64,000 nucleotides of DNA from the NCBI GenBank assembly GCA_001600695.1, contig BCKQ01000008.1:62001-126000 (forward strand), given 5' to 3'. Origin of the DNA: Ascoidea asiatica (Eukaryota > Ascomycota > Saccharomycetes > Ascoideales > Ascoideaceae). The first letter of the stretch is position 1; every line of letters begins with the position of its first letter. A program made the position numbers and the translations under genes. Positions 21,488 through 31,887 of this stretch are shown here, piece by piece. Below the pieces are notes generated by a model that made no database searches, was not told the origin of the DNA, and saw nothing but the letters and a program-made list of their open reading frames with translations.

Positions 21488-22116
21488 TTTGCAATAAATA
21501 ATATTTAAAAGTTTTAATCAATAAATTGTTTCTAACTACCAAAGACTGAGTATATTTAAATATCAATTGAATGTTCAAGAAATAGATTGATTCAAATGAT
21601 TCAATTGACTCAATTCAAATTCAAATCTGGAGCAGAATTTGAATTTAAATTTATTTCAATTGAATCAATTTTTGTTTGCACTTGGCTTGAATTTGAACTT
21701 AGCCACGAGGAAAGGCTTTTTAATCCCAATGCGGTATTATTTTATTAAAGAGTGGCGTTGTAATTTAGCGTCAAGTTTAGCGTTGTTTTAGCGTTGTTTT
21801 TGTGTTGCGAAGGTGAATTTGAATCTTTTTCAGTCTCAGGAGAAAGAAATCAGAGGAAGAGAAGACAAGAAGACAAGAAGAAGAGAAGAAGAGAAGAAGA
21901 GAAGAGAAGCCAAGAAAAAGACATGAAGAAGACAAGAAGTAGTTACGAGAAGTCAGTGGAATCATTTAAGGACAATCGAAAGTCATTTATTTTTCATAGA
22001 AGTAAAGTAAATCAGAAATAAGATAAAAAAAAAAAGAAGAAGTTAAAAATATATATATTTTGAAAGAATTAAAAGATAAAAATAAAAAAAGAAGACATAA
22101 TAATAAGCACGTCTGA
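21488..22116. promoter_or_regulatory. IFA38 promoter region
   Basis: 629 bp with AT-rich proximal sequence, TTTGAATTT-type repeats near 21600-21660, the GCGT cluster, and then about 100 bp of almost pure purine on the plus strand (21838-21945, GAAGA-type repeats). The far end is the 3' flank of the hydrophilin-like gene. Confidence 0.5.
21755..21794. repeat. four GCGT elements in the IFA38 promoter
   Basis: GCGT at 21755, 21768, 21780 and 21791, spaced 13, 12 and 11 bp, with GCGTTGTTTT(A) repeated twice, about 270-305 bp upstream of the IFA38 start. The spacing near one helical turn suggests a transcription-factor array. No factor assigned. Confidence 0.45.
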
Positions 22117-22782
22117 TTACATACGTCTTTGAGCTTGATCAAGACCTTCATTTAAACCTTGTTGAGCCAAGTTTTGTTTTCTACCTGAAGATCTGGTAGT
22201 ACGTTGTTGACCAGATAAAGAAGGATCATTTTGTAAACCACCAGAAACACCACGAGGTTGTTTTTGATAACCTTGAGCAGCAATTTGAGAATCATCAATA
22301 TTATCAGAACCAGTTGAAGAAAATTGATTTGCACCAGCAGATTGTTGATGAGAACCCATTCCAGAACCAGAACCCATGGCACCAGTAGAACCCATACCTG
22401 AAGAAGTCATTCCAGATCTATGTTGTTGTTGTTGATGTAATGGTTGATTTGATGAAGAAGATAAACCTTGGCCTTGACTTAAACCTTGAGATTGACCTAA
22501 ACCTTGAGATTGACCTAAACCTTGAGATTGATGTTGAGGATGTTGAGAAGAACCACCACCTAACATAGAATTAGTTCCAGTACCATCATTATAACCAGGT
22601 TCATTAGTTGAATAAGCTTGATCATAATTTGCACCAGAACCTTTCAAACCACTAGCTTTTTGTTGTTGAGCTCCAGCTTGATTTGAACCCATTTGAGATC
22701 TTTGTTGTTGACCTGCAAGATTTTGTTGTTGTTGTTCATCACCAGATAATTTATTAGAAAGTTTGTTTATAAATCCAGACAT
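22117..22782 (-). CDS. Gln/Gly/Ser-rich hydrophilin-like protein
   Basis: A 221-residue, very hydrophilic protein with no membrane segment and no cysteine. It starts MSGFINKLSNKLSG, a possible short amphipathic helix. Gln-rich blocks follow, then a GLGQSQ tandem repeat (about 88-108), a GSGMGS stretch (130-150) and a basic C-terminus (RTTRSSGRKQNLAQQGL). G+C is higher than in the housekeeping genes nearby. Composition (Gly, Ser, Gln, Asn, high charge-neutral content) resembles yeast stress hydrophilins, but I recognise no specific family. The 2.2 kb upstream region with a phased motif array suggests strong regulation. Function unknown. Confidence 0.75.
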   Translation of the reverse strand: MSGFINKLSNKLSGDEQQQQNLAGQQQRSQMGSNQAGAQQQKASGLKGSGANYDQAYSTNEPGYNDGTGTNSMLGGGSSQHPQHQSQGLGQSQGLGQSQGLSQGQGLSSSSNQPLHQQQQHRSGMTSSGMGSTGAMGSGSGMGSHQQSAGANQFSSTGSDNIDDSQIAAQGYQKQPRGVSGGLQNDPSLSGQQRTTRSSGRKQNLAQQGLNEGLDQAQRRM

Positions 22783-23562
22783 TTTGAAGTAATTTAAGTA
22801 AGAAGTTTTAATTAAAGAGTTAATTTAAAGTGTAAAAAATATAAGTTATAATTTAAAAATTCAATATATATATAAGATAAAATTGAATAATAATAATTAT
22901 GATTTAAAAAATAATTTAAAAAAAAAAAAAAAGAAGAAATAAATGGATTATTTATATATTTATTTTTTGGTATATGAATCTTTGAATAAATCTTTGAATA
23001 CTTCTTGGAATACTTTAACAAACTTCTTGAACAAATTTGTATTTCATTGAGATTTAAATCTTAGAATATCTTATGTATAGTAAATTGTTGGAGATGAGAG
23101 ATATAAAAATCATTGTTGCTAGCAATTATAATTGAAATAATTACTTAATTCAATTAAATCATTTAATAAAAATTAATTATTTCTTTAATAAATTAATGAA
23201 TGAATGAATGAATGAATTTATTAAAGAATTAATTGAATTTTAAAATGCCTCATTAATTGATAAATATTATAATTGAAAACATTAGCAATCGAAAGAATTA
23301 AAAAAAAGAAAGAAGGAAAGAATTCTATATGATTTAATTAATTGAATATGAAATAAATGTAATATATGACATCAAGAATAAAATAGTAATTATTTATTTT
23401 AAATTAATTTATAATATTTTTGGGGTAAATGAATAAATATTGATAATTAATTTTAAATGAATAATTGGATTAATTGGATTAATTGAATTATGTTGGATTG
23501 AATTGAATTGAATTAAGTTCAATTGATTTGATTTGATAATAATTATTAGAAAAGAAAGGTCT

Positions 23563-23616
23563 GGAATTGGAATTGGAATTGGAATTGGAATTGGAATTGG
23601 AATTGGAATTGGAATT
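23563..23616. repeat. (GGAATT)9 hexanucleotide array
   Basis: Nine perfect GGAATT units followed by degenerate GAATT units, non-coding. Confidence 0.95.
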
Positions 23617-24047
23617 GAATTGAATTGAATTGAAGGAATGTAATTTAATTGTAATTATGACTGAATATATTCATCTTTTACATTTGATGATGATGATAAT
23701 AATAATAGTAGTGGTGAAATATAGAATATTCTTTTTTATTAAAGGACCACTGAATTTAAATGGAATTTGATATGTAATTGAATTTAATATGTAATTGGAA
23801 TAAGATTTCAATAAGATTTCAATAAAATGTGAATAAGATGTGAATAAGATGTGAAATATGATTACGAGGCAAGTAATGAATCAATCAGATTTGAAGAAGT
23901 TGTAAAAAGAAAATAAATCTTTTTTTCTCGAAAAAATCGATGAAATAAATCTTTGCTCATAAAAATGATCAGAAACTTTAAATGGAATAAAATTAAGATT
24001 CAGAAACAAAAATAATCACATGACAATAAAAAGGGGTCCCGTTGTGA

Positions 24048-24126
24048 TGGTAGTTCCACTGGGCTGGATGTACCAGCCGAAAGGTACTACCAACTAAGCG
24101 GTACTACCATACACAAGGTACTACCA
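24048..24126. promoter_or_regulatory. phased GGTACTACCA array with nested hairpin
   Basis: Perfect GGTACTACCA at 24083-24092, 24100-24109 and 24117-24126, start to start exactly 17 bp. Each is a near-palindrome, GGTA-C-TACC. A fourth inverted copy with one mismatch (TGGTAGTTCC, 24048-24057) can pair with the first, enclosing a perfect GGCTGG-ATGTA-CCAGCC hairpin (24062-24078). It is about 1.3 kb upstream of the hydrophilin-like gene in a GC island. Probably a dimeric transcription-factor site cluster; a structured RNA is the alternative. Confidence 0.5.
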
Positions 24127-24874
24127 TTTCAATGGATCATTAGCCGCATTTTCTTTTTAGTGCAAACAAGCCGTAGTCAGGCTGGTTATAATTTAAGTAC
24201 CAAAACTGTGGGTCACGCCACGAGCACCACCAGCTCAGCCCCCGCTTTCAACTCAAACGGGTAATTCCAGCCCCTTTCATATTAAATTTTCATCTTTTTC
24301 ACAAAGCCAAACAAATTCAAATTCAAATTCACCAAAATCTGAATGAATTTTGATTTTGTTTCAAAACAACAGAAATATCAAAAGTTTCAAATAAAAACTA
24401 GATCAGAATCAGATCAGAATCAGATCAGAATCAAAAAATGATTAGAAAATGTATCAAACAAAAGGTCATCATTCTTTCATGGGTCAAAGCTTTAATTTAA
24501 ATTATTTCTAATATTAAATCAAGCGACCTGAAAACGATGGTTTTATAGTCGAATAATCAATTTCTGATTTCTTTAAATTTTAAATAATATTAAAATATTA
24601 CTTAAAACTTTTACTATTGTCTATAATTTAAAATAAAAAATAATTATAAACTATTTAGTTAGAAATCATTATGATTAGAATAAAATATTATTTAATTTCA
24701 ATTTAATGATAATCAAATTCTCTTTCTTTTATGTCAATTTCAATTTGGGTCACCCTGTCTTGAAAACACTTTTGAAAACACTTTTGAAAACACTTTTTTA
24801 TTTATCAGGGCTAAAATATCCATATAAAAAGTACTAATATAATAATATAATATGAAATAAATGTATAAAACGAG

Positions 24875-24936
24875 TCTATAAATCTATAAATCTATAATCT
24901 ATAATCTATAATCTATAATCTATAATCTATAATCTA
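24875..24936. repeat. TCTATAA / TCTATAA(A) tandem repeat
   Basis: Tandem TCTATAAA then TCTATAA units just past the 3' end of the STE23-like gene. Non-coding; it may act as a 3'-end efficiency element because it is repeated TATA-like sequence. Confidence 0.7.
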
Positions 24937-24961
24937 GTCAAGTTTAACATAACACATTCAA

Positions 24962-27900
24962 TTATGATTTTGTAGAAACTGAAGTGTTCTCTTTTGGTAA
25001 ATAAATCTCTGTTTTACCAATTAATTTATTTTCTTCTTTTTTATTTTCAGAATTATTACCATAATTATTACCATATTTATCATTTTTATTATTGAAATAA
25101 ACTATATTATCTAATTTTAATTCATCTAAATCAATTAATGGTAATGGTGCTCTAGAAACTAATAATTTAGATTTAAATTCACTTATATCAATAATCTTTA
25201 TACCACTTGGATATAAATCTAAATATGATTTATCTAATTTAGATATTATTGTTGGTGTTATATTACTTATAATATCTTCATTACTTAATTTTGATGATTT
25301 AAATAAAAATCTTAATTCTGATAATATATCATAAACTTTATCATTTATAGAAAATAATTGATTATTATTATCATTATAAATATATTTATTAATAATTTTT
25401 TCTAATCTTTCATTTGAAATTATTATATCTTTTAATAATAATTCATTTTTTATTGAAGATTCTATAATTTTTTTTAAATTTAAATTATTATCTTCAATTT
25501 TATTATTATCATAATTTTTTAAATGAACAATTAATTTAGCTCTAATTGATGATTTTGGTGATATATAATAAAGATAAAAATATAATAATTCTTTTCTACT
25601 TAAATTTTTTAAAATTTTTATATAATCAATTAAATTTCTAAAATCAAAATATCCTGATTTTATATGATTCCAATAAAAATAAAATTCTTCACTCATATTT
25701 TGAAAATTTATTAATAAATCATTTGAAATTTTTTTTATAATTATATTAAATTCTTTTATTGTTAAATTTCTTAAATAATTTTCAAAAATTTTATTTAAAA
25801 AATTATCAACTCTTGATTCAATAAATTCTGTTGGTAATTCACTTTGAATTAAAATTCTTAATCCAATTGTTGTTCTTGTACTTCTTAATCCTGCTGTCAT
25901 TATATATCCTAATTGTTCTTTATTTCTTAATTCATTTATCATTAATTCTTCAATAATATTACTAATAATATATAATAAAACTTGAGAAGTTTTATCTTCT
26001 TTTATACCACATTGAATATATTCATCAATACAAACTGATGAAATTTCTTTATTAATAACTTCATAATTATAATTATCTCCTTGATATAAAATTAATGATC
26101 TACCTAAAATTTTTTCACTTGATGTTAATGATTGATTTTTATTACATAAATTATTTTTAATTAATTTATTTATAATATTACAATTTTTTATATTAAAATT
26201 TCCATAAATAAAACATTCATATGAAAATAATTCAAATGGATTATAATTTTTAAAATTTGAAAATTTTAATTGATTTAATGAACTTAATTTTTCATCAATA
26301 TTCCATGAATTTTCATTTAATAAACATGATGAATAAATATCAATTTGATTAAATGGTTCACTTAATTTATAATTATTATATAATCTTTTTAAATTTTTTT
26401 TATATTTATTAAAATCTTCTTCATTCATATTACTATAATTATTTGAATTATTTTCAAATTTTAATAATTTTATTATTGTTTCAAATAAATTTAATAATTT
26501 TTCATTATATCCATTAATTTGTAAATAAAATCCATTATAACTTGGTTCAAAACTAAAATATAATCCTGCAAGATTTGCTTCATATTGAATTTTTTCACAA
26601 ATTTCATTAATATATCTTATAAATATATTACATTTTATTGAATTTACTGGTGATATATGTGATGATGGATTTCTAATTAATAATCCAACATATCCTTTTG
26701 GTACTTTACTTGTTTGTTTTAACCATGTTCTACCAAATTCATTACTTTCAAAAAGTATTGGAGGTTTATAATTATTAATATAATTTGCTTCTTTTTGTCT
26801 TTCTTCAATTATTTGTCTTGTTTCATCACTCATATCACTTTTTTTATTTTCCTCTTCTTCATTGTCATTTTCATTTTCATTTTCATTTTCATTTACTTTT
26901 TCTTCTTTTTGATTTTGTAATGGAATTATAGAAATATCTGGAAATGATGATAACATTTCACGATATAAATTTTTATTATATTTATAAGTTAATAATTCTT
27001 TATCTGATAAAAGTTCAAATTCTTTTGGTAAATATCTATTTGGTAAAGGTAATGAAAAATAATTACCATTTTTTCTAATCATTCTAATTAATTTTCTAAA
27101 AAAATCAACATTTAATTTTTCAACAGAATATCTTGTATTTAAAAATGGTTCTTTTCTATAAAGATGATGATCATTATTTTTACTTATTAATAAACTTCTA
27201 AAATTTCTAATATTTAAATATTTATTACCAAATTCTTTAATTTCTTCTGGATGAAATTTTTTTAATAAAAATGATCCAAGAATATCTTTTCTTAATAAAT
27301 ATCTATCTTGTAAAACAGAAGCTAAAGTTGAAGTTGTTTCAGTTTCTGGAATTTTTTGACGACATTTAAATCTACCATATTCCATTGATTTTAATTCATT
27401 AAAAATCCATTTTTGTGGTGTAGATTTATTTAACATTTCAATATAATTAAATACATAACCAATAATTTCATCATATCTATTAAAACCTTCATCAGTTAAT
27501 TGAATAATAATTTTAAATAAATCATCATTATCACTAATATGAGTTATACCTGCAGATAAATTTATTGCTAAATTTTCACTTTTTAAATATGAAATTATTG
27601 AACCATTACCTTCATGAGAAATTAAATGAATATAATATTGAGAAGGATTTGATTGATAATATGGTCTTTGATCTGGTATTGGAAAACAAATTCTTAATTC
27701 TTGTTTATCCATTATTGGTTTAATTTTAATTATAGTACCTAAAGAATTTTTATTAATTGGATGTTGATTATTATAATTATAAATACCATTTTGATTTGAT
27801 AAATTTTTTAAATTTGAAAAATTATCTAAAGTTAATTTTGTTAAATTATCTAAAGATTGATTACTTAAAATAACTAATTTCATTAAATTTGGAATATAAA

Positions 27901-28924
27901 ATTTTTGATAAAATTTTAAAACTTCTAATTTTATATTAATATTTGAATTTAAAAGAGAATCATGTAAAGTATTAATATTACCATTTGAGAAATTATGATA
28001 AGGATGATTTAAATTTGAAATTTTTTTTTCAACTTGTCTAATTTTCCATTGATCATTTTTAAAAATTTTATTAAATTCTGAATCAACACTTTGAATTTCT
28101 CTTTCAATTAAAGATTTATTAATAATATTTTCATTAATTGGATAAATATTTAAATTTTGAAAATAAGAAGAAAATTTTTTAAAAGAAGAATTAAATTTTT
28201 CATTTAAAATATCATAATAATAATTAGTTTCTTCATCAGAAGTAAAAGCATTTGAAATACCTAAATTATCATCAATAAAATTTTCAAATTGATTTTCATC
28301 ACCATTAAATTTATTATTAAATTCATTCATATTTATATAATTTTTACACATAAATAATACATGTTCACATAAATGTGCTAAACCTTTAATATTTTTAGGA
28401 TCTTGAAATCTACCAGATTTTATACTTAATGAAGTTGAAGATTTTTGAGTTTCAATATCATTAATTAATAAAACTTCTAAACCATTTTTAAGATTTAATA
28501 ATCTATAAGATCTATTATCAGATAATGGTTTTTGAATATTTTCATTAATTGAAATTAATCTTGAATCTAATGGAGGTTCTTCAATAATACTAAAATTTAT
28601 TGGTTTTGTAGTATAAAATCTTTTTGTTATATGAACATTGTTTATATAACTAAAGTTGTTAAAATTATTAAGATTATTGAAATTGAAAGATAATTTCAAG
28701 TTATTATTTTTATTTTTATTTTTATTTTTATTTATATTTATATTTTGAAATGAAATATAATTGGTCTGATATCTATGAAATTTATTAAAAGAATTTGTAA
28801 AAGAACTTCTTAAAGGATTCAATAAAGCAGGTAATTGTTTATTGATAGAATTAATAAAAGTTTGTTTTATAAATAAAGAAGAATTTGAATTAATTATTGA
28901 TGAAATTGAATTATATAGGGACAT
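24962..28924 (-). CDS. STE23: M16 insulinase-family metalloprotease, STE23/AXL1 type
   Basis: 1320 residues. Inverted zinc motif HLCEH (H184, E187, H188) with downstream acids E276 and E283 in REIQSVDSE, the third-ligand block of the insulinase family. ISHEGNGSI (substrate groove) and RNKEQLGY (the IDE-type Arg/Tyr pair) are kept, so an active peptidase is likely. Ends YPSG...FKSKLLVSRAPLP, like Ste23. Ste23 and Axl1 process a-factor precursor in yeast. An N-terminal presequence-like stretch rich in Ser, Asn and Arg and ending KRFYTTKP (101-108) resembles the RYYTTNP of S. cerevisiae Ste23 and suggests possible mitochondrial targeting. Longer than Ste23 (about 1030 residues) because of Asn-rich insertions and an acidic NENE linker near 675-700. 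I favour STE23 over AXL1 on the N- and C-termini, but divergence leaves this open. Confidence 0.82.
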   Translation of the reverse strand: MSLYNSISSIINSNSSLFIKQTFINSINKQLPALLNPLRSSFTNSFNKFHRYQTNYISFQNININKNKNKNKNNNLKLSFNFNNLNNFNNFSYINNVHITKRFYTTKPINFSIIEEPPLDSRLISINENIQKPLSDNRSYRLLNLKNGLEVLLINDIETQKSSTSLSIKSGRFQDPKNIKGLAHLCEHVLFMCKNYINMNEFNNKFNGDENQFENFIDDNLGISNAFTSDEETNYYYDILNEKFNSSFKKFSSYFQNLNIYPINENIINKSLIEREIQSVDSEFNKIFKNDQWKIRQVEKKISNLNHPYHNFSNGNINTLHDSLLNSNINIKLEVLKFYQKFYIPNLMKLVILSNQSLDNLTKLTLDNFSNLKNLSNQNGIYNYNNQHPINKNSLGTIIKIKPIMDKQELRICFPIPDQRPYYQSNPSQYYIHLISHEGNGSIISYLKSENLAINLSAGITHISDNDDLFKIIIQLTDEGFNRYDEIIGYVFNYIEMLNKSTPQKWIFNELKSMEYGRFKCRQKIPETETTSTLASVLQDRYLLRKDILGSFLLKKFHPEEIKEFGNKYLNIRNFRSLLISKNNDHHLYRKEPFLNTRYSVEKLNVDFFRKLIRMIRKNGNYFSLPLPNRYLPKEFELLSDKELLTYKYNKNLYREMLSSFPDISIIPLQNQKEEKVNENENENENDNEEEENKKSDMSDETRQIIEERQKEANYINNYKPPILFESNEFGRTWLKQTSKVPKGYVGLLIRNPSSHISPVNSIKCNIFIRYINEICEKIQYEANLAGLYFSFEPSYNGFYLQINGYNEKLLNLFETIIKLLKFENNSNNYSNMNEEDFNKYKKNLKRLYNNYKLSEPFNQIDIYSSCLLNENSWNIDEKLSSLNQLKFSNFKNYNPFELFSYECFIYGNFNIKNCNIINKLIKNNLCNKNQSLTSSEKILGRSLILYQGDNYNYEVINKEISSVCIDEYIQCGIKEDKTSQVLLYIISNIIEELMINELRNKEQLGYIMTAGLRSTRTTIGLRILIQSELPTEFIESRVDNFLNKIFENYLRNLTIKEFNIIIKKISNDLLINFQNMSEEFYFYWNHIKSGYFDFRNLIDYIKILKNLSRKELLYFYLYYISPKSSIRAKLIVHLKNYDNNKIEDNNLNLKKIIESSIKNELLLKDIIISNERLEKIINKYIYNDNNNQLFSINDKVYDILSELRFLFKSSKLSNEDIISNITPTIISKLDKSYLDLYPSGIKIIDISEFKSKLLVSRAPLPLIDLDELKLDNIVYFNNKNDKYGNNYGNNSENKKEENKLIGKTEIYLPKENTSVSTKS

Positions 28925-29926
28925 TATATTTTTTTTCTTTAAAATTCAATCAGTATCCTTAAATTATTTCATGATTAGATTATTCAATTTTACTGAAATC
29001 AAATCTTTATTTTCTTTTACTCTTTTATTAAGTTCAAAAAAATATATTATATTCAATATTTCAAATTTGAAAATAATTTGTCGTCTTTTTTTTACATCGT
29101 TTTTCTGTAATATATATATATATATATATATATATATCAAGTATTTCATTTTTACTGATATTATCATTTGATAATACTCAATAAATAAAACTGATTTCTA
29201 TTGACAATATGATTAGAATTCGAAATTAGTAGATGAAAATTTATCCTAAAGGCATATTATATAATTCTAAAGAGTGCTATTCATTTAGGAGTGATCCTAA
29301 ACTGGTGTTTATGTCATTGTAGGCTGTTAAAGTTCTGAAAAAGGGTTGTTACTTCTAAGTGCCATAAACCAAAGATGAAGTGTTCTTCAATTGCATTATA
29401 AACTCTAGATGAAATATGAAATATGAAATATGAATAGGTGATAAAGGTGAAAGAGTGCTTAGACCTGGCTGACATTATCAGGTTATATTCTGCTATTCCA
29501 TATATTCATCATCTCTCTTCTTCAGTTGAGTGTCTCCATCACTTTTCACTGTTTTCCAACCTTTTTTTTTTTGTTTCTCTTTCGCTCGTTCATCGTCTGA
29601 CGCTGCTTTTTTTGCTGCTCACTCGCCACCCACAAAAAGAAACAGAAGCAAAACGTGACTTTGAGAGAACCGAGACCAGAACAGCGGATGCTCTGACAGT
29701 GAGACCATGTTTGGGGTACTTCTTTTTCGGCGTTTTTTTGATCCGAAATTGAAAATTGCATCAGCCATTTAAAACCAGCCACGTTCCTAAATAGGGAAAA
29801 AAAGTGATGAGGACCCTTTTTTTTTAATTATTATAAATCAGTATTTATATTTATTGTCTGATGGAATAGAAATTAGGAAAGCATCTATTAGATATACTGT
29901 AGAACCAACTGGGATTTGGTAATGAT
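28925..29926. other. promoter of STE23-like gene and flank of FLC relic
   Basis: 1 kb. It holds a TA microsatellite (29111-29137), then unremarkable AT-rich DNA, and a GC patch at about 29575-29720 (TTCGCTCGTTC, GACGCTGC, CACTCGCCACCC). The overlapping open frames there lack protein-like features. Confidence 0.5.
29111..29137. repeat. TA dinucleotide microsatellite
   Basis: 27 bp of perfect alternating TA in the STE23-like promoter. Confidence 0.9.
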
Positions 29927-31887
29927 TTATATTCTATCTTGAGTTGCTTCTTTCTGTTTATCATATATTATATGTTCTGGGCTTATTTGTTCATATAACT
30001 CAAACAGACTATCATTATTATTTCTGTGAGTAATACTTTTATCTGACATTGATCTTTCAACTTCTGATGAATGAATTATTGGAATTATTACTTCATCAAC
30101 AATTATATTTTTATGATTATCAATTAAAATCATTTCATTATTATTATTATTTTCAATATCGCTTGCTTTTTCTCGTTTCTTTAAAAGTTTTTTACATTCC
30201 AATTTCACATTTAATTTTAATTTTAATTTTAATTTTAATTTAATTTTATCATAAATTCCTTTCCATAAACCATGAGTTGCATTTAAAATAATTAAAAAAA
30301 TCAATAATCCAGTTAAAAATGATTGAAATCCTAATAAAATAAATCCAATTATTGTTCTTTTAAATAAATTAAATCCAATTTGTTTTGTAAATAATAAACT
30401 TAAAATTAAACTTATAACTCTAATAATTTGAATAAAAATATTTAAAAAATTATTAATTTTAAAATTATATGGTTTTAAAATTATTAAAATATTTAAAAAT
30501 ATAAAATCAATAATTAATTGTCCAATAATTTGAATAAATCCATTATTATAAAATAATCCAATAATTAAATTTCTTTTATTTTTTTCTCTTTATTGATTAA
30601 TTTCAATGAATTTGATGATTTTATTGAAATTTGTACAGATTTATTCAGTTTCAATTCAAATATTTTATTATCACTATTAATTTGAGTATTATTGTCATTT
30701 TTTTTACTTAATGATTGTTTGAATTCTAGATTTTTCTCTAAATTAATTTCAGATGAATTCAATTCAAATAAAAGTCTTTTTAATTCTTTTTTAAAATAAA
30801 TTTCAATACAAATTCTAAATATTATCATTAATAAAATTGTAATTGAAATAATTATTAAAAACCATATAAGTAAAGTCATGAAAGCATTAGTTTTTGGAAT
30901 ATTATTATTTTCTAAGAAATATGGTAATCCATTTTCAGATTTTATTTCAGTTGTAGAAAAGGAATCTCTTTTTTTTAAAAACTTTATTAAATTATTTGAT
31001 ATTGATGAATTTAAATTTAATTTTGAAATTTGATTTTCTAAAAAATTATCTTTATATTGAATTTTTAAATTATTTAAAATTTTAAAACTATTTTTATTTA
31101 AATTTTCACCACCATTACCAGATCTTAAATTATCAATTGAATTTTGTAAAGAATTAAAAGAAATTATACCAATACTCCAAGAAAAATTATTTGAAAAAGA
31201 TCTATAAACTTTTGGTAAATTTATATTTAATAAACCATTTGTAGCAATTTATTGTAAAGTATTCATGAATTCAAATATTCCTGGAGAATTAATACTTAAA
31301 TTTGAATTACTAATTGAGATTATTAAAGCAACTAAAGCAATAATCATAGTAATATATGAAATTGCAGGAATTTCAGCAGAATGACCATTTGAAATTTCAG
31401 AAGTAAAACAACCTAAATTTTGATTATGATTTGAAGAATTATATAATTCAATTGTTACATAAGCTTCTAAATCAGGAATTGAATAAGCTAATGAAGAAAT
31501 ATCATTAATATAATTTAATGGAATTGAATGATTAAATTCTAAATTATTTTCAAATTTTTTTTTCAATGGACATAATTCAGAAATATTTGCATTACAAAAT
31601 GTAATTTGTTTTTGAATTATTGAAATTCCATAAATATTTAATAATATTAAAGCATAAATCTCAACAGTTTCTTTAACAGAACCAGTTACATTATAAAAAA
31701 TTGAAGAAGTTTCTTGATTAAATTTCATATAAAAATTATTAACATTAATTATTGAATTTGAAGAATTTGAATTTGAATTTGAACATTTATATGAACCTTT
31801 TGAAGTTAAGGTAGCTAATGAAAATTGAAAATTTAAGAAAAAAAAAATTAAAAAATTGAATATATTTAATATATTCTTATAATCCAT
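29927..31887 (-). pseudogene. FLC-family (TRP-like) membrane protein pseudogene
   Basis: Three minus-strand pieces together match a yeast Flc protein, an ER/vacuolar TRP-like membrane family linked to FAD and Ca2+ transport. Piece 1 (31249-31887) has a signal peptide, the lumenal domain (FCNANISELCPL, AYSIPDLEAYV) and the first membrane helix. It ends in an in-frame TAA (31249-31251) exactly where the family reads on into IATNGLLNINLP.VYRSF. Piece 2 (31248 to 30568) keeps the same frame through NNFSWSIG and the next helix, then reaches a stop after an A7 run. Piece 3 (about 30590 to 29927) continues one frame over with the last helices (RNLIIGLFYNNGF.QIIGQ, LKPYN, NATHGLW) and a cytosolic tail. 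About 150 residues carrying middle membrane helices are absent. Stop, frameshift and deletion together argue for decay rather than one sequencing error. Confidence 0.82.

Larger units (their letters stand above)
22783..24961. other. long 2.2 kb upstream region of the hydrophilin-like gene
   Basis: The largest gap in the core. It holds homopolymer and TGAA repeats (near 23205), the GGAATT hexamer array (23563-23616), and a GC island at about 24030-24280 with the GGTACTACCA array and a nested hairpin. Towards the STE23-like 3' end lies a TCTATAA repeat (about 24875-24935). The GC island could be a promoter element or an unrecognised non-coding RNA. I could not match it to U snRNA, RNase P/MRP or SRP RNA signatures. 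Confidence 0.45.

Noticed and set aside
24030-24280. GC island considered as U snRNA, RNase P/MRP or SRP RNA
   Set aside because: None of the conserved words of those RNAs that I know could be found. The repeated palindromes fit DNA sites at least as well.
31249-31251. Programmed stop-codon readthrough in the FLC gene
   Set aside because: TAA followed by ATT is not a known readthrough context, and the downstream frameshift and deletion already point to decay.
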